This document shows, one piece after another, positions 33,401 to 45,400 of a DNA stretch of 64,000 bases. The position numbers and the translations under genes are program-made. Under the pieces are notes generated by a model, which saw only the letters and a list, made by a program, of their open reading frames with translations, was not told where the DNA came from and ran no database searches. Origin of the DNA: Leuctra nigra (taxonomy: Eukaryota > Arthropoda > Insecta > Plecoptera > Leuctridae). The DNA lies in contig OW203768.1 in assembly GCA_934045905.1 (NCBI GenBank), forward strand, positions 22,535,060 through 22,599,059, given 5' to 3'. Each line of letters opens with the position of its first letter. The stretch's first letter is position 1.

Positions 33401-36400
33401 TATAATTTTTTAATGGAAGATCATCAAACTATAAATAAACTAGAGATTTAAGGAGGGACAAGTGATATAATCACGGTCTTCTGGAAATTTCTACAAATTT
33501 GCAAAGAATTCCTAATTTCTAGAAGGCCGTGTTACCATGGCAACACAATTTTACATGTAAAACTGCACTTTTCAGATGGAAAAACGTAAAAATAATGCAT
33601 TAAAACATTCATAGCTCGGTAAAACGTCCACGAAGGTATACATTTAAAAATGTTTTAATAAAATATTGCATCTGATACACGCTATAGTACTTTTTCAAAA
33701 AAATCTTTAGGTGGGAAAGCAGCCAAATACGCTTTTAAAAATATCAGCATGACTTTTTCCGTATGGTCGCAATGTTAAAATGAGAAAAAAACTGTAACTT
33801 TGAAGCGATATATCTCGAAAATTAGTTCACGTTGACCACTTTTTCTCGCCATATTATTATGCAGAACATAAAAATCTATTTATATGAGAAATTTGAACGA
33901 TTTCTATACATAAGTGAAATTCGGAGATCCCTCCTTAAACGCTTGGTGTACAAGTCGCCCCCCCCCCCCCCCCTCCCAGAAGATATTAGAGTACACAATA
34001 AAATCGGCTCCATGGTGAGGGGGGGGGGGAGGGGATCTGTGGAAAAAATCCCCTTAAATTGATTTTGGGGCGCTAAAATAGTCACTTTTAGTGGAAACAC
34101 TGCCTCCATTCACTGCATTGTTTCGATTTTGCTTTTCGTCGCCCCCTTATTGTCGGCGCCCTGTGCTGCTCCCCCCCCCCCCCTAGTCTGTGAAAGATCC
34201 ACTGACTGCTAAATACCATGAGAAAGCAACCGCAACCCTTCTGCGAATCTCACCTGCAACACATAAACATTTGTATATATTGTTCAATGTGCCGCCAACA
34301 GCCATCATAAAGTGTCTCTTGTCAATTAGTTGAACGCAGTCCTGTGTCGGCGGCACGTAGGACCAACATTCTGAAAGATGATTCTCCCCTTCTGGCGTTT
34401 ACCTCTGTGTTCTGTCCATAACATGTTGATGGCTCTGCCGGAGACATCTTATTGTTGGAGAGACCAGGGAAGTGGTCCTCCCTCCTCCGTAAAGCATTCT
34501 GTGCAGGTTGCTCCTCTGTTAGCCTCTCACCGCGTTATCAGTAAAAGTAGTTCGTAAATCTCGCGTGTTATTTATGTGAATATCTGTCACCAGTCGGAAC
34601 AGAACAAAGTATGAAATTGGTGTATAGTTTTATTGGTAGTTGCTGCCCAGACAGGTGTATTATTCATGTTACTTGTTGAATGGTTGTTTTGACTGAACAA
34701 ATAAAACCATCCAATAAATTCAATCTTTTCTCGCACAACAGTAACACTTATCACTATCTCAATTTTTCTTATTTTTTATTTTTCTTGTTTTAAATAACGA
34801 AGAAGATAGTGTTAATTTTCTATTTTCCTTTATCTCTCTTCTTCATTAAATAATTGCTGGTGTGCGAGAAGAGATTGGATTTGTTTGATAGTTTCCATCG
34901 AGTCAACCTCACTCAGTCAGGTCACCGCAAGAAGTATACTTTATGTAGAAAATGCTGCGGAAAATTAAACAATAACTTGTAAACTAATTCTGAGTGTTTT
35001 GCCGCATGTCCGGTTTAAAATATCTCTAAACACTCTGTGTGCTGGAAAGTGGAAAGGGTTTGTTTTGCTGTGGAAATCTGCAAATTATCTGACAATATGA
35101 AAATAACAACAGTCACTGGCAGGGGGTGGCAGGTTGTAAGCGGGAGCAGAACTTCTGTGGAACGAACAATACCTGAATGCCCATCCATTGATTATCTCAT
35201 GAATGGATTCGCCAAAAAGTTAATATACCTACAAAAAATAAAGTATGGTAAACAGATAGGTCGGCGAAACGTGGCTGCATGAAAATATAGGAATTGTGGA
35301 GTATACTATATACGTAATATACAACCTGTCGATAAAAAATAGAGTCTGTGTCAACTAAAGAATACCTGCTTAGCATCAAGAAGGTTTAAATGGTTAGCAT
35401 GGCCAGGGATAGGCCGGCCCAAGGTAAGAGGCCGGCCCATGCTAAGCAGGTATCTTCTATAGAGGACTCGCACTTTAGAGAGCAGTTACCGACAAAACGT
35501 GATACATTTGCGTTTTGTTTCGTACTTTAATCTTTTGAGAAGAGTAATAAATGAGACTTACTAATTAATCATAATTAGCGCAAGTTTTGATTAGCCTTCA
35601 TTTGATGCAACAAATACCACTATGTCCGAAAATAGAGCGCAATAGAGCGCTTCTCTCTTCTTTATTATTTTGATAACAGCGATTTGTGTATATTTACTTT
35701 GTTTTTGTTGGAGAATAAAATGATTTGAAAATTGAAATTGAATTTATAGATGTTACAAAATTAAAAATAACCAATCAAGAAATTAATGAATGTCCGGAAT
35801 TTCACTGCCTGCATCTTGTAGTTTGCATTTGCAACCTATGTATAGAATCAAAACTAACACGATTTAAAATCACAATGAGTACCTCTATAAATAAAACTAT
35901 TGAATAAAGATAAGTAATCAAAATTCATTCATTTATTGTCGTCAGAATTTCAGTGGGATTTAACCAAAATACCGGATTGAAATTGAATGTTATTTGTTTT
36001 GTTTATGATTATGTTATAATCTGTTTATTTGAACAAATAAGCGATACGTGATGGAGCCACTTCTGGCAGAAACTTTTTAGATGCACTTTTTTATTTTGAC
36101 GTTCGTTTTTCCATAGGGCAGTAAAAGAGGAGAAACAATTGCAATTTAAATTTAGTTACAAGTTTACTTTTTCAGCCATAACAAACAACTACCTAAAGCA
36201 AATTTAATATAGTTTATTTATTTATTATAAATATCCCCGTGATATCTTCCATTAACCCCCTTATGGCTAGTACCAAAGAAATAGAATTATAGAATCCACC
36301 AGAGGTCAGTCGTGTTCCTTATTTTCAAACACCGGCCAAGCCATATTTATGCAAAAGCAAAATTCTCCTCTATGTACCTTTTTGATTTTCCAGGACTTGT

Positions 36401-39400
36401 CCCGGAAAATTTGTTACCATTGTTTGTTTATTTGCCCAGCTTACGCCGGGCATTCCAAAAATTGTTTATAGACTCATCATGTGTTCCTCTCCACAGTAAT
36501 CTTTAGTAAAAGGCGAAAGATTAATATGTTTTGAAGAGAAACCAGAGTACCTTTCCAGTTAATTCGGGTCAGCAACATAAACTAAATCGCATATCACATC
36601 GGCAACGTTACTGTCACGAAAGATAATCAGCGAATTCTGTTGCAGAACTAGGCGAACTAGTTGCAACTAGCGCTGCGGTAATGAGGGGAACTAATTGTAC
36701 TAGCCGTGTAGCAAACATACATCCTCTTAACATTTTCAGATATATGTTTTTAGACCACGGAAATAAATAAAAAGTAGCCATTCACATACATATGCATTGT
36801 ATATATTGTGCATGTATTAATTGCAATGTATTATATTGTATTTCCATGTTCTAAAACTTCGTATCGGAAAATGTAAGTCAATTGATGTTTGTCGCACGGC
36901 TAGTACTAGTGAGTTTCACTCTCCCCACAGCGCTAGTTGTCAAATAGTTCGCCGAATACAGTACAGACTGCGCTGCATGTACCTCCAAGATGAATTGAGA
37001 AGTTCTCCGAATGCAGTACAGATAGCTTTGCATGTACCTCCAAGATAGTGTGACTTTAGGCCGAAATGGGTTACCTATCAGAAACGACTTTAATATTAGA
37101 TTGTAACTTCGTTGTGCTTCAGATTAAGAAAATTATCACTTCCCTGGCTAAAACAATGTTCGGGTAATCATTTAAAAATAACTCATTGCTGGATAAAACT
37201 ACAAAACGCCATAATACAAGGTAAATTCATACTCAGGCTCATCAGCTGTCAAAGTCTGCATTCTAGCAATCAACCTGTTCTATGAATTGATAAGTATATA
37301 TTTAGATATATTAGCAGTTCATAAACTGCTGGTTTGAATAGGTCAACCCAATGAATGGAAATATCAACTTTAAACATTTGTTGCTACACATTCAGAAGCC
37401 TGATGAACTTACACAATGTGTTATATCCAGCGGAATTTTACTGGCTTTTAAATGGAATAATTTTCGAAATTGTATTACCTCAAATTTTGGAGAAAATGCG
37501 TATTAAATCGACACAAATTTGACGATTTTTCAATGAAAACGCATTTTAACAGAATCCTGTGGCTCGAAAGGGCTGATTTTTTTTTGAAGATGCATTATGA
37601 TAGTCTACTGGATATAAAAGAGTTTCATATCGATAACATTATTAGATATTAATATAATAATTGATTAGTAAGGTGTAATGCAAGTAGTATCAATTCAGGC
37701 GGCCCACTAAACATGCTAAAATCACGTCAGCCGAATTCAGGTATATTTTCGTCGCGTTGAAGGGGACGAGAAAGGGGTGAGAATGTCGCTCGGCAATTAT
37801 ACCTGTCAGCCAGTGACAACCTGTTTCTAAGATTACAATCTTGCTTGAGGATGGTATCTTTTCTGAGTTTTAGAAGGTTTTAGATAAGGTAAGTATTCTG
37901 TAAATGTTAATTAAATTAAATTTTATTCAAAAATAAATTATTTCGTATTGTCAATAATTTTTTAAATTATCAAATCAGGACTAAGACTATGACTAAGACT
38001 TAATTTCATTAATTTCCGTATTTAAACTATTTAAACGTATTTATACTATAATTCTGACAGTTATAAGATCAATAAAATAAATTGTTTCCAAAGGTATTTT
38101 ATTGACCAATAATAAATAATAGGTAGAGATCCGATTATGGTTTTAAAAACTTCAACATTTCGTTTTTAGAATTGGAAATTTCGCGTTTTGTGGTTTTAAG
38201 AATTGTCAATTTCGTGTTTGTTTTTAAAAAATACAGATAAACTTCAGATTATGAGTATTAGAACTCCTAGGTCCAGTGCTGTATGTGACTGTTCACTTTG
38301 GTTTTTCACAATGCAAAATCAGAAATAAAATTATGATAATCTGTTTCATGATGTTTGTTTATGTATTGCGACTGTAAAAAGACATAATGTCAACTTATTT
38401 TCACGTGATAATGCGAGGTCACTGCCACTCACACTCCCCAAGTAGTTTTCTACAAGGTCAGAGCTCTTCTGTCAATTACGCTAAAAGGGGGGGTCACTGA
38501 CTGATTATAGAAATAAAAAAAGTTGAATATTGGGGTTTACCTTGGTGATCCTGAGAAAAATTAGAAAAGTAACTGCGAAATTTACAAAATAACAGGAAAT
38601 AATATATTCAATTTGGTGATATTTCGCGGTATATTTCGCGACTTAGTCAGTTTGGTGGTGTTAAGCTAAGGGTAAATTTCGCGTTTTGTCGCAACTAGAT
38701 TCCAGAGTTTTTGGGCCAGAAACATGTGGAAACGCATTTATCTTCATTTACAACACGTTGAAAATTTCGCGATCACCATACCGGGTGGCGCAAAAAAAAT
38801 CACCCTGTTTGAGAGGTTACTAGATATATCGAAACTTTCATAGATAGGATTCTGAAATTTGTACACATATTAGAAAACATACCAAAATTTCATATGTGCA
38901 AGTTTCAAAAACATTACTATTGTAGGAAAAAAGTTACAGCTGTTCAAATTTGGTTGTCAAAAAATTGATCCAGAAAACTTCCGCTGTTTCTTCAAAACTA
39001 TACCTGTACGATATCAATCTGAAAATTTTAAATTATATTGAAAATACATTAAGATCAATTGTGTAAAAATGTCAATCAATTTGAATGAATGGAACGAAAT
39101 TTATGGAATCTTGAAGTCGAGCGTAAAATCAGAATGTAGATTATTTCTAAACTTTTATTACACACGTTATAAAAGTGAATTATTTCCCGTGCACTATTCT
39201 GTTTTCAAGATCAACTTCAAGATTCAATAACTTTCGTTCCATATTTTGATATTGATTGAAATATTTACACAATCGACCTTAATCTATTTTCAATATAATT
39301 TGAAATTTTCAGCTTGATCATACATAGTTTTGAAGAAACAGCGTCCCGGCCATTGGAGTTTTCTGGACGCGCGCTATTTGATCTCCGTATAATCAATTTT

Positions 39401-42400
39401 TTGACAACCAAATTTGAACAGATGTAACTTTTTTCCTACAATAGTAATGTTTTTGAAATTTGCACATATGAAATATTGGTATGTTTTCTAATAGGTGTAT
39501 AAACTTCAGAATCCTATCTATAATAGTCTCGATATAGTGAACTCTCAAACAGGGTGATTTTTTTGGCGCCACCCGGTATAATCGGATCTCTAATAATAGG
39601 TCCCTCAAAAGTTGCGCTAAAGAAAAATTAAAAAACGAACATATGTCACAATCGCATTTCTAATTACCAATTCATAAATATTTTTCGCATATTCTGAGAG
39701 GCACTGGTGTAACAATAATATCAGAAACTTATGGTCAGCTATTTGACAGATCCATACCTTTTCAGAGAGAGGGTAGAAGAGGGACTAATCATCCATTGTT
39801 TGACTTCCGTCGCTCGCGCTGACAGGTCGAGAGAAGGGGCGACGAGATCTTAATCTCTGATTCTATGCAAAACTTGCATTTACGGGGTTGATTAACTGGT
39901 CAGAGCGATGAGAAACATGACCACTCTCTAAGACGGTCTGAGCCGGACTAAATGCAAAACCCCAAATTCACCGTTATTTTCAAAATGGCGGCCTTCAGAG
40001 AACCTTAAAACTACGAATTAAAGCAAGGAGAAACATTTTATATGAGAAAATAACACTAAAACTGAGCCGCCATCTTGGTAACCCATCTCGGGTAAACGTA
40101 GTTTCCCCTCCAAGATGAATTAAAGACTAGAGTTCTGAATGAAACGAAGGTTAGTAAAGTTTGAAACGTGGAAATAAAACAAAATTGTGTCTACCACACG
40201 ATCTGTCCGAGCTGGGGTGCCTCAAGGTTCTGTCCTAGGCCCCACGCTTTTTAACATCTACATTAATGACATGCCCAATACGCCTGGAGTCGAAATAGGT
40301 CTTTATGCGGATGACACAGCATTGGTACAGTCTTAGAGGAATTCTAAGGTACAGTCTTGGCATGGCATCCAAGCATCCAAAAAGCTTCAAGAAGCGCTTG
40401 CTGAACTCGAGCTGTGGTATGAGGAGCAGTGTTGTGACTTATCTAGATAAAATTATCTAGATATATCTAGATAAAATTATCTAGATATTTATTTATTTAT
40501 TATTTATTAAGTCTTTATTCTCAACAGAGCCAGGCTCCACTAGTGAGAATGTAATATAGAGAAGGGAGGAGAGGAAACCCGGTACCGGCATGTAGCCTAC
40601 TCCTGACGAAAGATACCAAGGGGACCAACGGCTTAACGTCCCTTCCGAAGGACGGTGTAACATTTCACAGCACGAGCCTCCACAACCCGCGCCGTCGAGA
40701 GACTGATAACAGGTGGAGGGAGGTCGTCACACTAACCCCCAAACACCCCAGTCTCTCTGGCCCAACGGCAGCAACCTGGCAAGGCAGAGTTGAATGGTCA
40801 CCCATCCAATCGCTGACCGCGCTCAATGTTGCTTAACCTCGGTGATCTAACGAGAACCGAGGTATCCAACACACCAGCCGTTGGGCTAGATAATTTTTTT
40901 AATCTATTATCTTATCTAGATAATTAAATAATTTGTTATCTTTATCTTTATCTAGATAAAAATATTGTTATCTATTGCCAATTATCTAAATAAAAAATAT
41001 AAAAAAATTCACAATGCAATTGTGTGTATGATCATGCACAAACCTCAAAATGTCAGATAATATGAAAAAGAAAATCATCTCCGTTTAGTCGCATTAGCTG
41101 GCAATTGTTTTGATACCCCATTTTAAAAAAAAGTTCCGAATTTAGGATTCGAAAATAATTACGGAACAGTAGTATTTGGTGAAAAAAATTATCTATTATC
41201 TATTACAAATATCTAGATAATTATTGTTTATCTTTATCTATTATCTAGATGATTTCTTGGAAATTTATCTATAATCTTATTTCGATAAATTTTTGGCAGG
41301 TTATCTTTATCTTTATCTAGATAAAAATAAAATTATCTAATCACAACACTGATGAGGACTGGAGAATCAAGATGAATGTTACGAAAAGCAATGCAATACT
41401 GTTCACGCGGAGGCGATACAAAATTGAAACAGACATTCTCACCTATTCGAGCAACATATTCCATGGAAGTCCGAGTGCAGATACTTGGGTTGGGGGTAAT
41501 TCTGGATAAAAAGCTTACATGGGGACCTTGAATATTAAAGACACCGCGGACAAGGCTAACAGAAGACTAGCCATGCTTTATCCTTTAATAAACAGACGCA
41601 GCTACCTGAGTATAGAAAATGGGTTGACATTGTATAAAAATGGAGTATAAGGAAGCAATCTATGGTCTGGCTGTCAAGTTTTTCAGCAGCATATAGTGTG
41701 CCGAATAAATTATTAAATGAGGTGGCTGACTGTGATGAGCTCATCGTAACTAAGTACAAGCGTCTAAAGACGTGATTATTATAACCATGACGAACAATGA
41801 TTTTGTCTTATCTATCTGACTCCAATACTTGATACACTCTTACTCCATTATCTATTCTTTATTTTTATTTTTCTAGATCTTAATCGCTATACAGGTAGCC
41901 ATGCAAAAGTCACGTTTTCATAAAGTGAGGCGATTTTAAATAAAGTAGCGACGACTAGCCTTGATAAGGGTTTTAACCCGGGTCATACAAGGAAGAAAGG
42001 TGGAAAATGTGATGCAATCGTGAATATTGAAGTGGAAGGATGCAGTAATGTAGAATTGCGTATATTCTAACTAAAACTACGTAAATCAAACATAAAATAT
42101 TGGCTAAAAATTTCATGTTTACATAGTATCCTCTTTTACATAAATATAGAAAGGTTAGTTAGTTGACATGATATTTATACAAATGGGCACCACCACAATA
42201 TTTGAAATCTATTTCCAATGATTAATTCCGTTCATAAATCAGTCAATATTGAAACTGTGGGTCTGTTTCTTGATCAACAGATCAGTTGACCTCTGATCTG
42301 ACTCAACATGACCTTGTTCTCGTCAGACAATCAGCTCAATTAGCACTTGAACAATAGAGAGATAGAGTTAGCGTACCAGAATGTAATATTATTTTAAAAA

Positions 42401-45400
42401 TTGGTCTCTTCGATGTTAGATGATAATTTTTGTTCCCAATATTTCATAATAAGTAAGTCAGTAATTTATAACTTTCACAATGTGCACAATGTTTCACATG
42501 TATTTCACAATGTAAAATCCTAATTTTAACAAATTTGGATATTGTTTCAAGATCTGCTATACTATTTTGATATTTCGACTCGACGGTCATTAGTGCTTAG
42601 GCCCTTCTAAGGGACGAGTAATTTTTTACTTCGTCATCAAATAATATGCTTGCAGTGGAGTACGTCCATTTTTTATGCAGATTAATTAAAATTGTTTAAA
42701 AGCAGCTCGTCAACGAGGTCATATTGTGCACCTTATGATAAAAGTTGTGAATGATAAAGAGAGGGGACAACCTGTGGACACCAGTACAGGGGAGTGAAAT
42801 ACAGGACCCAAGTCTTGAAATCGGCGTTTTGAAACCGTTTACGTTTTCATTGTATAAAGTCCAATTTACACAAAATCGGGCTTAAAACGTGAAAAAATTG
42901 AGTTTAAGGCTTGTCAACTTTTTTTAGTTTGAAACAAAGAAAACGTGATTTTTTTCAAAACGTCGATTTCAAGACTTGGGGTCCAGTCCAAATAATGACG
43001 GTTCAGTGGGGTTAGGAGCATGGGCGTCCGCAGGGAGGAGCAAGGGGGGTGGGGGCACTTGCCCTCCCCCCACCCCCTGGATGTCAGGAAAACATAAACA
43101 TTTCCTGAGGTTTTACGTATAGTTTCATTTTGTAACCAAAAAACTAAAGAAAATTGATTTCAAAAGTGTCAACAATCCAAAAATGCCTTGCGGGGCAGGT
43201 TTGAACATGTCTTCTACCACCCCAAAGTCCAATATTTAAAAAATGTTCAATATTTCAACATAATACACCTCTTAACGTCTCAAAATTGATTTCAAAGTGT
43301 CCAAAATACAAAAAACGCCTTGCGGGGCAGGGTGGGGGGCGCGCCATCCACACCCCCCTTAACCCGTAAAATAATGTTTTCCTTGCCCTGCCCCCACCTG
43401 GCAGAAATCTTGCGGACGCCCATGATTAGGAGTAGAAACAGTTGGAACCCGATTTCAGGGGGATATCCATCTGGAGGGGGGAGGCCGGCCCGAGGAGGGT
43501 GGACAAGGCCCGGCCGGGGTACGCAAATTAGGAGACAGGACCAAGTTGGGACCAACACGTGATGTGTTTCGGCCCCCTTATGCTCCATCACCGCGCCGAG
43601 GTGTCTGTAAATGAAGACATTGTCTGATACTGGTCAATGTTGCAGGTTCCTGGAGAGCCGGAACGGAAGCTGGATACAGCGTCTCTGCGACGGTTCGCGT
43701 TGTTCGGTACTCTCATTGCGCCTAACATCCTCTACCCCTGGTAAGCACTGTGCATGTGTTGCAGGTTCCTGGCGAGCCGGCGGAGACGCTGGATGTGGAG
43801 AATCTGTTACACGTCGCTGGTTACGGCACTATCATTCTACCCAACCTCCTCCATCCCTGGTAACTATTCACCTTTCGTTCACTCCTTAGTCCTTAGTCCT
43901 TACGTTACACGACTAAACCCTTCTACCAATGGTTATTCCTATCCTTCCAATACAAAAAGTGCCATTGATATTCTTGCTCAGCTATTGTAGCAGAAGACGT
44001 ATGGAGGGCCATGAATAAAAAATCCTTAAAATGCTAGAGCAATTTCCGAGAAAATCAAATTTGAAACTTTAAATATCATTGGGTAATACAGGACACAAAC
44101 CAAGTTCAAGCGGAATATGGAATCAACGCCATTTCTTATACTTTGAGCCCTCCATATTATGCTGCAAGATTATGCTGCAAGATTATGCAGCATAATTATG
44201 CAGATAAAACGTAAGTTATTTATCGAGTATTGATATAGGTATAGCTAGGTCACATCATTGTGGTCTAATGACTTAATATATTCCATCATCCCCAAAATTG
44301 GGTGTGTTATCTATGTTGTTGTAACGTTAAAAACATGCTTGACTATCTTCTCAGCTCAGCTGTGCTCATCTGTACTTATCGTACACGAGCTGTATGTAAT
44401 GTAATGTAATGTAATATATGTAATGTAATGTAATGTAGAAGCAAAGAGGTTAGTCACTCTAGACCAGCGGTCGGCAATCTGCGGCTGCGGAGCCGCATGG
44501 CTGCTTAGATGTTCTTGAATGGCTCTTTATAATTCAAATAAAAATCTGGAAACGAAAAAATATAAAAATAAAAAACGCCCTGCGGGGCAACAACTTTGGG
44601 TCAAAATATCAAAGTAAATAAAAGAATCAAAATAATTTATAATTTTCAGTGTTTTATATTTGATAACCTCTACTGCGGCTCACATTATTATTTATTGTAT
44701 TAATTTTTGGGAAATTGGCTCCTTGACTTGGCGACCCCTGCTCTAGAGGTAGCTTGATTAACTACGGATTTTATAAATTTAGGATATTCCCAAAATTCGT
44801 AGCAAAATGTTGGCGATGGCTTTGGAGTGAAACCAATAGTGATTTGTGTTTAGGTATCAGTGGCTGGATCGGCGGTTTATCGGAACGGCGGGTAAAACCG
44901 TTGTCAAGAAGCTGCTGCTGGACCAGTTCATCTGCACGCCGCCTCTCTACGTCGTCTTCTATGTCAGTAAGTCGCCAGAAAAGAGGAGGACATTATTTTG
45001 TAATCGGCACTCACCTTGGAAGATTAACCTTCAGGAGAGCTCAAAAACTAAGTCCAATAATAATGTAATAGTGACACCAGCCATTTTGAATGAGAATACT
45101 TCGCCACTGCTTTTGTGGACTTCAGTCTGTTTGCTATAGTTATGGCTTTTCCCGTTCCCTCCACCTATATCAATCTCTCGACAGCGCATTTTGGCGACGT
45201 TAAGTATAAACAATCTCATTCGTATATTTCATGGATATGATTGTTTAATCACTCACTTTTCCTACACAGGTATGAGTCTGATGGAAGGAAAAACAAACGT
45301 GTTCGAAGAATGCAAGAACAAGTTCGTCAAAACTTTCACGGTAAGAAACTAAGATAAAACATAGAATTAGTAATACGCTTCGCTAGATAGATACGTAACC

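Larger units (their letters stand above)
40190..41800 (+). mobile_element. Jockey-like LINE fragment, split by a hAT MITE
   Basis: At 40204-40340 the frame reads RSVRAGVPQGSVLGPTLFN, then YINDMP, then GLYADDTALVQS and a stop: the RT motifs around the catalytic aspartates. After the insertion at 40427-41351 it resumes with EDWRIKMNVTKSNAILFT, ADKANRRLAMLYPLINR and SIENGLTLYK, with several stops and frameshifts. It is 5'-truncated and dead, and lies in the Mpv17-like intron in the sense orientation. Confidence 0.88.
30437..43645 (+). other. First coding intron of the Mpv17-like gene, 13.2 kb, repeat-filled
   Basis: The intron runs from GTGAGT to TGTTGCAG. It contains a 23-G tract (30692-30714), further poly(G/C) runs, dispersed repeats, a Tc1-like MITE, a jockey-like LINE nested with a hAT MITE and a 5S SINE, and a hAT-like MITE. 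No other gene was recognised inside it. Stretches not described separately (31670-34690, 34900-36040, 36330-38770, 41800-43010) show no supportable features beyond AT-rich DNA and short inverted repeats. Confidence 0.7.

Noticed and set aside
43741..43764. A real 24-nt intron joining exons 2a and 2b
   Set aside because: It is shorter than any spliceable insect intron I know of, and joining both exons would break the reading frame into exon 3.
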